Positions 8,202-19,389 of a stretch of DNA of 64,000 nt are shown piece after piece; position 1 is the first letter of the stretch; the number at the start of each line of letters is the position of its first letter. The notes under the pieces are model-generated. The model saw nothing but the letters and a program-made list of their open reading frames with translations. It made no database searches and had not been told where the DNA came from. The translations under genes were made by a program, and so were the position numbers. Origin of the DNA: Trichomonas vaginalis G3. Lineage: Eukaryota > Parabasalia > Trichomonadida > Trichomonadidae. The DNA lies in assembly GCF_026262505.1 (NCBI RefSeq), contig NC_067204.1, positions 4,311,797 through 4,375,796 on the forward strand, read 5' to 3'.

Positions 8202-9437
8202 TTACTCAGAAAAATTTTTCTTTGTATATACGCCGTTCTGAACATCTAAAAGACTTTTGACATTTGCCAAGAATGTTCGTTTAGACGCTGTCATATAACC
8301 ATATTCTTGACAATATTGTTTATATTCATCATATAAAGACCTTTCATCTAATGACACAAAGTCAGTTTCATCTATAAACAGTTCATATACACTCTTGTTT
8401 GCTTCTAACAATGTTTGTCTTTCTTCGGTATGTGGAATTTGTCTTGGATTGAACTTAGAAATATCTAATGTCATGAAGTATGAGAACAAGTGGTTGTAAA
8501 AGTCAGATGTCAAAGTTTCTGCTAAGTCGTCAAAATATTCTGTATCTTGCATATGAGAATCTGACGTTCTGACAACTACATATCTTCTGTCAGAACTTTC
8601 TAACTTCATCGGAACAGTATTGTTTGAAACCATAATGAAGTTTGCAACATTTTCACAAACTCTTTGGTCTTTATATTTTCTTTCAACAACTCCAACTTTG
8701 TCTGTTATAAGACTCTTCAAAGCATCTGAGTTCAAAACTTTTGTTGTATCTATACTTTGAAGTTCGTTACATACTATAAGTTTCATATTCTCTATTGAGG
8801 AGTTAAACTTGCCACAGATGTTTTCTAAGTTTGTCATATTCGGGTTCGAATAGCCCTCTAATAGTTTGCATAAGATATCTGTAAAGAAAGTATTCTTACC
8901 AGTTCCTTGTTTTCCAATTATAATGAGAGCAGTTTCATTTTTAGCACTTGGATGTTGTAAGATGTTTGCAAACCAACATAAGATATACTCATAGACTCTT
9001 TCGTTTCCATTGCATATAATTTCTTTGACATGGTCTAACCAAGCTTCTATAATATTTTCTTTCCATTCTACTTGTTCGTATTTATATCCAGTGAAGATAG
9101 AATAGAAGTTTGGAGAAGGTGTATAGAACTTTATACCTCGAACTGAAAAATCTTCTAACTTTGACAATAAGATATCCCAAGCATCTAACATCTTCATGCC
9201 AACTTGTACGACTTTTATTTTCTTAAGTTTCTGTCTTACATTCTTGTTCTGAAACTATTGTTGCTTTGGTTTGTTAAAGACAACATCCCATTCTTTCATG
9301 ACATAACATTCTGGGGCAGAGTCAACATAAATGACTAAACGTTTCAAATTCTCGACTGCTTTGTTATAGTCTCGAAATGGACACATATTTCTGAATGCTT
9401 GGAAGTCATAAAAATCTGAAACATCTATTCTGTACAT
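8202..9437 (-). pseudogene. D5-like SF3 helicase, broken (Polinton A)
   Basis: Counterpart of the whole 411-residue gene at 38,914-40,149. Walker A GKQGTGKNTF, the Walker B region LIVCNELQS and SF3 motif C (ANFIMVSNN) are visible. This is the replicative helicase type of poxvirus D5 and many eukaryotic DNA viruses. Broken in this copy, by about one break. Confidence 0.85.
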
Positions 9438-9463
9438 TTTTATAAAAAATAAAAAATTATTTT

Positions 9464-10268
9464 TTATTCTTGACTTTGTTGTTGCATTTGTTGCATTTGT
9501 TGCATTTGTTGTTCTTGAGCTATTTGTGTTGAAGTTGTTCTTGTAATACAATACTTTCACCAGTTGCATCTTCCAATTCGAAACTTTCTGCCGTCATTGA
9601 CAAATACATAGGACATAAAAGTTTTACAGGAACAAAGTTTGCGTCAACTAAGGTTAAGTTTATGTTTGCTAAAGTGTTTGAGTTTACTAAAGCTGAAAAC
9701 TCTGCATTCGAATGAACAATAGGCAAACCAGCAGAGAATGTGTTGTTTATACGCATAAGTATCTTTTGGTCATAGTAGTTTCTGTCGACATTCGAATAAC
9801 ACTTTGAACCTAAGTTTGAAACAATATATAAAATAGGTGTGCTTAATGTCAATGGAATAGACATTCCTTGTATGACACCTTTTCCTGTTATAGGAAACTG
9901 TTGGTAGTAAAAACCAGAAATAAGTTTTGTATTATAGCTCATATGTTTATAGTAAACTCAGTCGGACATCCAAACATAATGAAACCTGCTCTAGTTGCAG
10001 CACATGTTACACTCGTACTTAAAGTATTAAATAAGTCAACAAAACCTGTTGGTGGTATATCTGAGTAAGTATCTTCAAAGGAGTATTTTTTACCATTCAC
10101 AACAATAAAGTCTTCTGGTGTCAAAAGAGCAAAACAGGCTTTAGTCGTCATTGTGTTTAAGGTTAGTTTACAATATCGTCCTTGAGGACTTTGTAAGTTT
10201 GTTGTTATAGAATTATATGACTCAGGGTTTTTAGTCGTAATAGTATAAACCACTATGTCTTCTGCCAT
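9464..10268 (-). pseudogene. Possible penton-like minor virion protein, broken (Polinton A)
   Basis: A ~265-residue beta-rich protein gene between the helicase and a small helical gene. The sequence (for example TPILYIVSNLGSKCYSNVD, PVKLLCPMYLSM) is rich in alternating hydrophobic strands with no helix-rich part, fitting a jelly-roll. Polintons carry a single-jelly-roll penton near the capsid gene, which is the basis for this tentative call. A Q-rich tail (LQEQLQQQ) follows. Broken here. Confidence 0.4.
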
Positions 10269-10272
10269 TTAC

Positions 10273-10854
10273 TTAGCAAATAAATTTTAATGAAATGTTG
10301 TGGTCGTCAAATATTTTATAACGTCTGGGAAACTATATTTTAAGTTCAACGTTTCACCTCCTTTCATAACGTATATCTTGTCAATGACATTATATGAAAA
10401 CACCACAGCAAGCAATGTCGGGTTCTATTTCTTTGATGTTTATATCGTCTGCCTCTGTCAAAAGTTTCAATAGTTCTTTCAAAACTTCATGAGGTGCGAT
10501 GACATATGAGTTCACTTTTACAGGGTTGTGTTCGACCAAGTTTAACATTATACCCAAAGCTTGACAAATCTTCTCCTGAGTTTTAAGTTTGTCTTTCAGT
10601 TGTTGGTAGTCATTTCGAATATCTGCAACAGAACTTAAGTCTCTGCTAACTTCAGGATATGTTGGTTGTTCTTTTACAGGAACAATTGTTATACCATCTT
10701 CGTCTTCGTATGGTTTCCCCACTTCAACATCTCTTTCTTTGACATTGACAACAACACTTTGACTGTTTGTTTGAGTTGGTGAATTTAACTTCACATCTGC
10801 CACCGCCATTAAACCTTTTGAAACACTTACGCTTCTATTTTTCGGAAATGACAT
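10273..10854 (-). pseudogene. ~193-residue protein gene, broken (Polinton A)
   Basis: Begins MSFPKNRSVSVSKGLMAVAD. The N-terminal third is polar and low in structure, a helical middle (DYQQLKDKLKTQEKICQALG) follows, and the C-terminus is an alpha/beta region ending SLKFSC. Its stop nearly touches the start of the upstream penton-like gene, so the two may be co-transcribed. Unrecognised family; broken here. Confidence 0.5.
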
Positions 10855-10871
10855 TTTACTTAGAATAAAAA

Positions 10872-11106
10872 GATGGACGTATTCGAGTATCTCTTTCGAA
10901 TTGAAGCAGAACAAAGTTTACACACACAAACAATACAAATACATTGACAGAATAGTTCTTTATACAAACAATGGTAAATGTTATAGAATAGCAGTCTTTG
11001 CTGAACCAAAATTTTTCATAAAGCAAAGAAAGTTGGTATAACCGAGATGGTGAAAGTTCTTGAAGCAGACAAAAATATAACAACAAAACTTACAGATATT
11101 TACTAA
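10872..11106 (+). pseudogene. ~77-residue small gene, broken (Polinton A)
   Basis: Divergent from the gene at 10,854(-), 17 bases between starts. The product would begin MDVFEYLFELKQNKVYTHKQ. It is short, basic/aromatic and unrecognised. Broken both here and in copy B. Confidence 0.4.
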
Positions 11107-11227
11107 AGGTAAGTTTATAATACAATATTATGTCAAAACTGGCGTACTGTCAATATTTGACGGAGAGAAGTCAGTTCAAGAACAACTTACTGACCTGCTG
11201 CCAAAATCTGCTCGATGGAAGCTGTCG
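11107..11227 (+). other. Possible end of a small plus-strand gene (Polinton A)
   Basis: A short open stretch (VKTGVLSIFDGEKSVQEQLT) on the plus strand that converges on the end of the capsid-like gene. It is too short and too decayed to define as a gene. Confidence 0.25.
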
Positions 11228-12854
11228 TTATGCCAATCTGAGGAGCCCAGCAGGTTTCATCGAACGAATCTTCAAAAGAGCATCTTCCGTGAAAAGTGCT
11301 ATTGGTTTTGTAAACTTCTTTGCTTTCAATTCATCTGGACCGTCTCTGTCACCAGTATATTGTATTTGAACTGTACCAACAGTTGAAATACCACCCATAA
11401 AGTCTTCTGAGTCAGCAAATGGAATGCCAAGCCAAAAGTTTGAACGGTCTCCATTTGTATATTGAGTTTTTTGACCTCCTGTATGAGTCCATACTTTCAC
11501 ATATGGCATAATAGAACTTTGCATTTCAGGGTTAATGGTTTGTTGTGAAGTTGTTGTTAAAGTTCATAGCATCTAATGTCAAGTTGTATGACCTCATATC
11601 CTCAACTGTAGAATATTCTTCTCTTGGATAATATTTGCCATCTATGTTTATATGATATTTAATACCGGGGTTGTAGAAACAAGAATAGTCATTTATAGTT
11701 CGTCTGAACAGTACAAACATAGTATCTGCATGTTTCATTGCAGTTGTTAAAGCAATATCTGTTCTTGCACCTGGGTCAGCACTTTGGTTTCCAACTTCAC
11801 CTGCAAAGTCTTTGACAGATATTTTGGTGTATAGGGAACATAAGTGGAACTGCAATATATTTGGCAGCTAAAGCATTTGAAATATCTGGGTCCAACATAT
11901 AGACTGCAAGTCTGCTTTCTATTCTTTGCATTCAAATTTTTCGCATGTGAACTTAACTGGGTCCCAAGCATCTCCAGCAGCATTGAAATAATAGTTTACT
12001 TCAGTGTTGAGGTTTGAGAAACCAAAGTCTAAGTCAACCTTGCTTTGCAAAATTCGGCGAATGACGTTTTATTTGTTCCACTACGTGTAAGAGTGAATGG
12101 GTCTTGCGTTTGGTGCAATGACTAAGTTATTTTTGCTTGGAGTAAGTTCGATAGAAATTTTTCCTGCCCAGTTTGGCAAGTATCTTAAAACCTGAAGATG
12201 AGGAAAGATGACAAAGGAACTCTAAGTTTCAGTTTTACTTTGGTTACTGCTGCTGCAGTTTGTCCAGAAAGGTTAACATAAACTCCTGGAACGTTAGGGT
12301 CAAGTCTTCTTATTTTCTCAAAGTTGCATACTGGTCTGTTTTGTTCTCTAGCTTGTGGTTGTACTGAGTTTCTCAAAGCGAACCATTCATAGTTTGCCCA
12401 TGTTACTGTTTTGAACTAAGTCAGAGTTAGAATATATCTTATATCCCATGAAAACTTCTGGAGCATATTGGTATCCGACATAGAAAATTCCATTGCAACC
12501 TTTCTTGTCAGACAACTTGGCAGAAGGTTTTATTTCAATGTCTTGTTCCACGTATAAGAATGAGTTGTCAATAGAAATAATATGAAACCTGTCGCAAGCA
12601 ATATCTACTGTTGTTGAAGAACCTTCTCCAAACTCACCTACGTTTCCATAAGAAACAGCAGTTGTATATTCGTAAGTTCCAGGAACTATTTCTGACCTTC
12701 TAATGGCATTGTCGCATTCGTTATACCATTCGGAAACATTTCCATTCATAGCATCCAAAACTGTTGGCGTTATATTCTGAGCGGCGTACATTTCATATGA
12801 GTAAAAATATAGAATAGTTGGATTTATATTCATAATAGAACCCACGTGGACCAA
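11228..12854 (-). pseudogene. Probable double-jelly-roll major capsid protein, broken (Polinton A)
   Basis: Several adjacent minus-strand open stretches read as parts of one ~530-residue beta-rich protein. Features fitting a Polinton/adenovirus-type double jelly-roll capsid protein are an N-terminal region with FHIISIDNSFLYVEQDIEIK, a central FEKIRRLDPNVPGVYVNLSG, the segment RTINDYSCFYNPGIKYHINI, and a C-terminal strand-rich end (QIQYTGDRDGPDEL). Length and position next to the penton-like gene agree. The call rests on fold-like features and context rather than a sharp motif. Broken by several apparent breaks, some possibly consensus errors. Confidence 0.55.
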
Positions 12855-15800
12855 GCTTTACTTCTTCTGACTTTTTTTCTTTTTTCCTTCATTGCCCTCT
12901 GCTTGAAGTTGTTGCATCTTTGCCTATGTTCATCTAGTATGTTGCAAATTTCCATGTCCTTTTTGCCTTTTGGCTCTGGTCGCCCATCTCAGGTAACCTA
13001 TATCCTAGAAAGAGTTTGTCATAGTTTGTATTTGAGTCGCGTATTGTTTGCATGACTCTTGTCCTGAGTTTCCGGTTCAAGCTCTTCAAACAGTGCCTGT
13101 CCATATGGAATAAGCTCGTTTCCAAATATATGTTTTTGTAGCCATTCTGGTTTTCTTTCCATGTTACCAACTATATCTTTTGTGAATGGGAAAGCTTTTA
13201 CCCAATCTTTCAGTCTTGCGTCGTTTATTTCTGTAGTTGGTTTTATTTTGTCAAGGAACATGTTTTTCAATACTAACATTTCATTTGTACTGTCCATTTG
13301 AGTTTTTCTTAATATTCATCCCTTCTCGTTCATCTGCAAAGTAAGTTTTTATGACATTTTGTAAACTTTCGTTTGCAAGGTCATGTACAATAGGTTCTCT
13401 TCCTTCTCTCTCCCTAACTTTCTTTCTAAACTCTTCACCAAATATACCATCTCTATGGTTCTGTGTAGTTCTTTGAGATAAATGTTCTAGAACGTCAGGT
13501 GTTATATTTCCATCAGCCATGTTCATTTCATACTGGTCCAAAATATCTGCATGTTTCATATCTTTCAATGGCATTAAAGCCGCGCTTAAAATACCAGCTA
13601 TATCTCGTTCACCATTGACTTCCATTGCGTCTACAACTTCTTGGAATTGTGGTTGTAAGTTTATGAACCACCTATCGGATTAGCTTTATGACCCCATCTC
13701 ATTGTAGTTCCATCGTCTGCAGAAACAAAAGTAGGTTTGTTTCCATCTTGGTTAGGTTCTGAATGAACTTTAAACAATGTTTCATTTCTATATGTTTTCT
13801 TGAAATTTAACCTTTTATTTTCACCGAGTTCATCCGAAGATTGAACGTTAAATAAGTAAAAAGGGTTGTTGTATTTGTGTACATTTTTCAAAGTACTTCC
13901 ATTCTATGCTGAATATTTTCATCTGGTGTTGGAGTCTTTTGTATGTCGGCAAACATTTTTCGATATTCTTCTACTATGTCACCGAATTTTTTTTAGACTC
14001 TTGGAAATATTCCATATTCTCCGCATACTCTTGTTGAGGGTCAAGATTTTTCGGCTGTTCCAAATCTTCATCTAGTTCTGTGAAGTTAGTTTCCAAAGGA
14101 GTGACTTGTTCGTTTCCTTCAGGCTCTTCTAGCTGTTGTTGCTGAACTATTTCTTCCATGTCTGGTTGTATCTGAACTAGTTCTTCTTGTGGAGTTTCTT
14201 GTACCTCATCTGCTGGCATTTCATATATTCCGAGACCGTTTTCAACAATTTCCCTATCTACGTCATCCGCATTCATAAGCTTTTGTTCTTTCGTTCCGTC
14301 TCTATTTTTTACGCGTTTCATGAAGAGAGTTAAATTGTCATTTAGCTCTGACATCAAATATCTCGGAGTAAATTCGTTCATGTCATTTGGATGATATGCT
14401 ATTAAATCATATCCCTTAGCGAGCTTGTATTTTCCAGGTTTGAGATTATATCCCCTTTGGTGCAGAGCCATAAAGCTAAATAGGTTCGGGTCAGTATTTC
14501 CATCCTTGAACTTTCCAATAGCTTCTTTATATCTGTCACTAAAGTCAACAGTATCTGGGAAACCACACTCTTCTTTAAGCATTTTTAAGAATTCTTGGTT
14601 TCCTTGTTCTCTACTTCTTTTATGTCCTTGCTCTGTTTGTGGTTGTTGTTGTGCAGGGTTTTGAACTGTTGGTTGCTGTGCTGGTTGTTGTGTTGGTTGT
14701 TGTGCTGGTTGTGGAGGTGGTTGTTGTGCTGGTTGTTGTGCATGCCTGTGTCTGTGTCCATGTGACGATGTAAATGTTTTAGGTAGTCCTGGTGCAGGTG
14801 CTTCTCTTGGAGGGTTTGGTGGTATATAAGTTCCACCAGCTGGCACATATGTTCCACCAGCTGGTATATAAGTTCCACCAGCTGGCACATATGTTCCATC
14901 TGCAGCGTAATGTCCTACCTGACTTTTCGTTTTTAAGAAAGCATTTACTAGGTCTGTTTTGTCTGTTGTAACTCTTTTTCTTGACTTTTCACAACAGTTG
15001 CTCTAACGGCGTCATAGGCACTTTGAACTGCCTGTCTCGTTGCTGCATCTGTTATTTTCGTCATATTTTGTGCTACTTCTTTTAACTCTTTGTCGAAACC
15101 TTCAGACTTCAGTTTCTTTCCAGATGAGAGAGTCGTTCACTTGTTTCACCTTACTATGAAGAGCTTCGAAGGCGTTCTTAAAGTCAGCATTTGTTAAAGC
15201 TTCATTTGAACTATCTTCATCCGCTTGTATTTTTGTCCTTATTGACCCTATGAGTTGGGCTGCTTTAGCGTTGGCTTGGGCATCTAACCAGTCATTGTTA
15301 GCTTTTATATATTCTGCGCTTTTCATTGCCTTTTGCATGGCTGCGTCGTTATTTTTACTTTCTTGTGCTAAGTTTCATACTGTACGGTTTGGTTTTGCAA
15401 CTGTAAAAGTTTTTCTGCCTTTACATTTGCTTCAACTTCTTTTTTATACTCATCGCTATCCATATATGTCTTCAGGGCTTTTTGTTTTATCTCTTCATCT
15501 TTCAGTTTAATTTATTTGAGTAGTATGGTTTTTTTCAAATATTTATGACATCTTGTTCCATTTTTTGCTACTTCTAGCTAGGAGCTTTTCTGACACTTTT
15601 TTTCGCATAATTCCTCTCGTACTTAGTTCTTTCAGTTGTTCTTTCTTTCTTCTTTTTCTCTACGTTTAACTCATTGAGTCTTCTTAATGTGTGTCTGTCA
15701 TATTCAGTTCTTCTTACGCTCGCTTTCACCTTATTTGCTCTCGTATGTCAAGATGTTTGAACCTTTTGACATCTGCTATTGATTTTTTTGAGTGAACTCA

Positions 15801-16080
15801 AATTAAATTGACTTTGGAGGTTAATATGCTGTTCCGTGTCTGCAAGCTCCCCAAGCCTTGCCATTTCGGCTAAAGCTGCCGCTCTGAAAACCCTCCACCT
15901 CTGTGCACAACAACTCGGTTTAAACCGCATAGATTGCTTGACATTTGTTGCAACATAGTGGGGTCATTCAGCATTTGTTGTTGCAACTGTGTGTGTGTGG
16001 TGCTCGTCTTACTATTTGGATGTATTCCAATGCTCTTCTCCTCTTACGGTATATTCCTTACGTGAGCTTACGTGGCATTT
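12855..16080 (-). pseudogene. Large minus-strand repeat-rich gene region, broken (Polinton A)
   Basis: About 3.2 kb of minus-strand coding-like sequence in many pieces, probably one or two large virion-associated proteins. From the N-terminal side (high coordinates): Ala/Lys/Glu-rich helical segments (~15,100-15,930); four tandem PAGGTYI/V repeats (~14,815-14,895); a Q/P-rich tract and an H-rich stretch; then a globular part (CGFPDTVDFSDRYKEAIGKF) with an acidic Q/E-rich tail; then helical parts to ~12,930. Present only in A in this window. Function unknown; the adenovirus-type protease was looked for and not recognised. Confidence 0.4.
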
Positions 16081-16118
16081 AGTAGAGTTAAAAGCGGGTT
16101 TTTTGACAGATGTTTATA

Positions 16119-16168
16119 TGACACTTTCTCCGGTTTTATAGGACCTCTCTCATATTCTATCTTGTCAT
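16119..16168 (-). other. 50-bp fragment of the Dam-like gene in the right arm (Polinton A)
   Basis: About 50 bp (TGACACTTTCTCC... to ...TATCTTGTCAT) match the 3' part of the methyltransferase gene (B 24,323-24,371 reversed; C 63,120-63,168). That gene belongs at the left end of the element, so the right arm carries an inverted scrap of the left arm. This suggests exchange between the two ends. Confidence 0.75.
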
Positions 16169-17345
16169 GATTTCATCGTAATGTTTTGGTCAAGACTTCT
16201 TCGTAAATGTTTTTGTCAGACTTCTTACGTAATGAGTGCGTAAAGGACCCAAAAAATAAATTTATGTTAGAATGTTAGATCTAACATGTTTTCTAACATG
16301 TTTTCTAACATGTCTAAAACTCTGACAATTTTCATGATTTCATCGTATATGTTTGTCAAGACTTCTTCTTCGTACATGTTTTGTCAAGACTTCTTCGTAA
16401 TGTTTTGTCAAAACTTTCTTGTCTATGTTTTGTCAAACTTCATCGTAAGACTTTGTTGAGCTTTGTCAAACTCATCGAAATGTTTTGTCAAAACTTTCTT
16501 GTCTATGTTTTGGTCAACTTCATCGTAAAGACTTGTTGAGACTTTGTCAAACTTCGATCGTAAATGATTCTTGTCAAACATTCATGTAAAGACTTTGTTT
16601 GAACTTTGTCAAACTTCATCGTAAATGTGTTTTGTCAAAATACTTCCTGTGTCTGATGTTTTGGTCAAACTTCCATCGAAAGACTTTGTTGAACTTTGTT
16701 CAAAACTTTCTTGTCTATGTTTTGGTCAAGACTTTCTTGTCTATGTTTTTTGTCAAGGACTTCTTGTCTAATTTCTCAGACAATTTCTTGTCTATGTTTT
16801 GTCAAAACTTTCTTTGTCTATGTTTTTGTCAAACTTAATTGTCCTACTGTTTTGTCGAAAACATTTACGATGAAAATCATGAAAATTCAATGAGAAAATT
16901 CAAGAGTTATTAGAACATGTTAGAAAACATGTTAGAAAACATTGTTAGATCTAAACATTCTAACATAATTATATTTTTGGTCCTTTACGCTCATTACGAA
17001 GAGTTTGACAAAAACATTTACAGAAGAAGTTTCGAACAAAACATTTTACGATGAATAATGACAACAACATTTACGATGAAATCATGACAACAAACACTTA
17101 ACGAAGAATGTCTTGACAACAACATTTACGAGAAACTCATGAGTTCTAAACGATCGTTAGAAACATGTTAGAGGAAAACGTGTTAGATCTAACATGCTAA
17201 CATGAAATTTATTATTTTTGGCGTCCTTTACCGCTTCATTTACGATGAAGTCTTGACAAAACATTTTACGGAAGAAGTCTTGACAAAAAAGTCAACGGCT
17301 GGTCCGGGCTGGGGTTTTCGTCTCTCTTGGTCTTGGGAAAAAATT
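16169..17345. repeat. Right subterminal minisatellite with GATC palindromes (Polinton A)
   Basis: Degenerate ~22-bp tandem units (core TTCGTAAATGTTTTGTCAAG, inverted in the outer part) with three interspersed palindrome modules around 16,273-16,286, 16,915-16,967 and 17,156-17,203. The same unit forms the left subterminal region of B and the 41.9-45.5 kb array. Runs of one-base indels suggest a low-accuracy consensus here. Confidence 0.8.
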
Positions 17346-17392
17346 GCTTAGGGCTAGAAGGCCACGAAGGGCCGTGGAAAGCCCCACTACCC
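17346..17392. repeat. Right terminal inverted repeat of Polinton A
   Basis: Inverted counterpart of 23,202-23,242: GGGCTAGAAGGC..., then GCCCCACTACC at the very end. Read from outside it starts with G/A-type bases like other Polintons (AG...). An internal GGCAC-TTCG-GTGCC-type hairpin is visible in the B version. It abuts a 27-base T tract. Confidence 0.8.

Positions 17393-17419
<27 letters not shown>
17393..17419. repeat. Poly-T tract abutting the terminal repeat of Polinton A
   Basis: 27 consecutive T directly outside the terminal repeat. In the same relation, the left end of B abuts a ~100-base A tract (T on the outward-read strand). Confidence 0.95.
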
Positions 17420-17423
<4 letters not shown>

Positions 17424-17750
17424 ATATATACATACATTATAATAAATACATATATAAATATATTCATAATATAAATATATACATATATAAAAATATATAT
17501 ATTAATATATTATACATATAACTAATACTATCACATATATAAAAACAATATAAATATTAACAATATATAATACTACTAATTAATAACATTATAAAATAAC
17601 ATATATAAATATACATATAAATATACATATATAAATATACATATATAGATAGTACTATATATAATATAATATATACATAAATATACATATATATAATAAT
17701 ATATTATATTAAAATATATAAATAACAAAATACAATCAAAAATAGTGTTT
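17420..17750. repeat. TATAAATA/TACATA AT microsatellite
   Basis: Nearly pure A/T with sparse C (ATATAAATATACATAT-like units). Open frames across it are low-complexity artefacts. Confidence 0.9.
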
Positions 17751-17789
17751 GAAAAGTTTAAGGTTAAGCGTTCCCTTTCTATTGTCACT

Positions 17790-18110
17790 TTTTCAGTAAA
17801 TTCTTACCACACTCCATACGAAGTGGTGATACAACAAAATATTCAACGTTGGTTTAAACATATATTGCTATAATCTTCACATGATCATTACTTAGTTACT
17901 CTGTTTAAAGTTAATTTCAGGGAAAAATTTGACACAATGGTATCCCGGCAACATACAAGTGGTGTTACAACCAAAAACTATAAGTTGGTTTAAAACATAT
18001 ATTGCTAAATATCTCATGATCTTACTTAGTACTGTTTAAAGTTAATTTTCAGAAAAAATTTTGACACAATTGGTTCCCGGCACATACCAAGTGCTACAAC
18101 CAAAATTTCA
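17790..18110. repeat. ~135-bp tandem repeat, about 2.5 units
   Basis: Units share CATACxAAGTGGTG, TTGGTTTAAACATATATTGC, and GTTTAAAGTTAATTTCAG then AAAATTTGACACAATGG. The first two are nearly full length and the third is partial. Non-coding; function unknown. Confidence 0.75.
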
Positions 18111-18360
18111 TATCCCTAGTTTTACATTTATTGTTTAGGTTTTATTTCACCTTATTTTTCTAAAGATCATAATTGAAATTAGATGGCCAAGCTATTCAAA
18201 GACACGCACCAAAGCTTACTCAAAAATAAGACCAATATATTTCATAAATCTTTATTTCTTTCAACCTCATTCAGTTTAACTCGTTTATATACGAAAACGA
18301 TACAAAACGGTTTGGACAAGAAAAGTGAACAACTTTACGTGTCAAAAATTAAAATATAAA

Positions 18361-18507
18361 ATGATCTATTTATTCATCATTCTCTCTTTAATTTTATTCA
18401 TATTCTTCGTCGTCTTACCAACAAAAGAGGAATGTGAACAATTTGCGGGCAATTTTCTTAGCCATTTTGGCTTGGAAACTAGAAGCCTGCGAAGGTACAA
18501 TGGATAG
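18361..18507 (+). other. Short hydrophobic open frame running into the cloverleaf repeats
   Basis: From ATG 18,361 the frame gives a strongly hydrophobic segment (MIYLFIILSLILFIFFVVL) and then runs into the repeat at 18,441. It could be the remnant of a host membrane-protein start overrun by the repeat, or chance. A sequence of TATA/ATG-type context precedes it, but nothing confirms a gene. Confidence 0.2.
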
Positions 18508-19175
18508 TGATCAGTACTCCAGGCTCTAGTTCTCTAATTGGCGCCGAGAAAATTTTGGTGAAATTGGTCGCAGATTTCACCAAAATTTTTTTCGGGGCGC
18601 CATTATGGATGAAGTTGTGAGGGTGAGAGAATTATTTCTGACAATAGACTACTCTCACCTCCAATTCCAGCCAAAATGGGCATAAAATTGCCCGCAATGT
18701 GACAATTGCGGGCAATTTTTTAGCCATTTGTGCTTGGAACTAGAGCCTGCGAGGTACATGGATTAGTAATCAGTACCTCAAGGCTCTAGTCTCTATATGC
18801 GCCGGAAATTTTGGTGAAATGTGGGTCGCATCTTCACCAAAATATTATTTCGGCGCCATAGGATGAATGTGGGAGGGTGAGAGATATTTTTTCATATACA
18901 ATACTACTCTCACCCCCCAATTCCCAGCCAAAATGGCTAAAAAATATGCCCGCAAGTGAAAACAATGCGGGGCAATTTTTAGCTATTTTGGCTTGGAAAC
19001 TAGAGCCTGCGAGGTACATGGGATAGTATCAGTACCTCACAGGCAGTCTAGTTCTCTATTATGGCGGCCGAGAAATTTTGTGAAATGTGGTCCATTCACC
19101 AAAATTTTTTCGGCGCCATAGGATGAATTGTGAGGTGAAGATAATTATTTCATACAATACTACCTCTCACCCTCA
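18441..19175. repeat. Three tandem ~260-bp units, each foldable as a cloverleaf
   Basis: Unit starts are near 18,441, 18,705 and 18,964. In unit 1 an outer stem (GCGGGCAATTTT...GCCATTTTGGCTTGGAA at 18,444-18,477 with its complement at 18,665-18,697) encloses three hairpins in a row: ACTAGAGCCTG-type (18,478-18,530), GGCGCCGA..AATTTTGGTGAAAT-type (18,540-18,601) and GAGGGTGAGAG...CTCTCACC (18,618-18,660). Unit 2 repeats all four stems. Unit 3 lacks the closing side of the outer stem. Non-coding; open frames across it are palindrome by-products. Confidence 0.8.
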
Positions 19176-19233
19176 ATTTTAAATTACTTAAACTCATTCT
19201 ATTTTTTGACGATGTAAATGGTCACTTTTACTT

Positions 19234-19270
19234 GAATCTGACAGCAATGTCAGATTCTCTTTTTTTTTCG
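19234..19270 (+). terminator. Perfect stem-loop with GCAA tetraloop followed by T tract
   Basis: GAATCTGACA (19,234-19,243), loop GCAA, TGTCAGATTC (19,248-19,257), then TCT and nine T. The GNRA-type loop and U tract resemble an RNA terminator or processing hairpin. It lies just upstream of the transposase-like gene. The role is inferred. Confidence 0.4.
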
Positions 19271-19389
19271 TATATAAGATTAAATGCAGATCCAAGATCA
19301 CGAACTCACATATTATCGAGTTGCTTAAGTATCGAGTTGCAACAAGAAAATGCCAAGCAGGTTGTAGTTATCATATAAAACTAGGAAAG

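Larger units (their letters stand above)
1..17392 (+). mobile_element. Polinton/Maverick copy A, right-hand part, broken
   Basis: This is the right two thirds of a Polinton in the same orientation as copy B. It begins at the window edge, just right of where the polymerase gene ends in copy B, and ends in a terminal inverted repeat at about 17,346-17,392 that mirrors the left end of copy B. Parts present: the small-gene cluster, HNH gene, packaging ATPase, SF3 helicase, penton-like and major-capsid-like genes, a large repeat-rich region and subterminal minisatellite. It is a fossil with many breaks (more than twenty apparent), although some in the 10.9-17.4 kb part may be consensus errors. High identity to B and C indicates a young copy. 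Confidence 0.9.

Noticed and set aside
11228-16080. Adenovirus-type cysteine protease typical of Polintons
   Set aside because: Looked for a His...Asp/Glu...Cys arrangement in the decayed region and in the small genes; nothing convincing found.
17327-17521. Open frame across the terminal repeat and poly-T
   Set aside because: Phe run and AT microsatellite translation only.
18834-19019. Small gene in the cloverleaf repeats
   Set aside because: Open only because of the repeat's palindromic stems; not conserved in frame between units.
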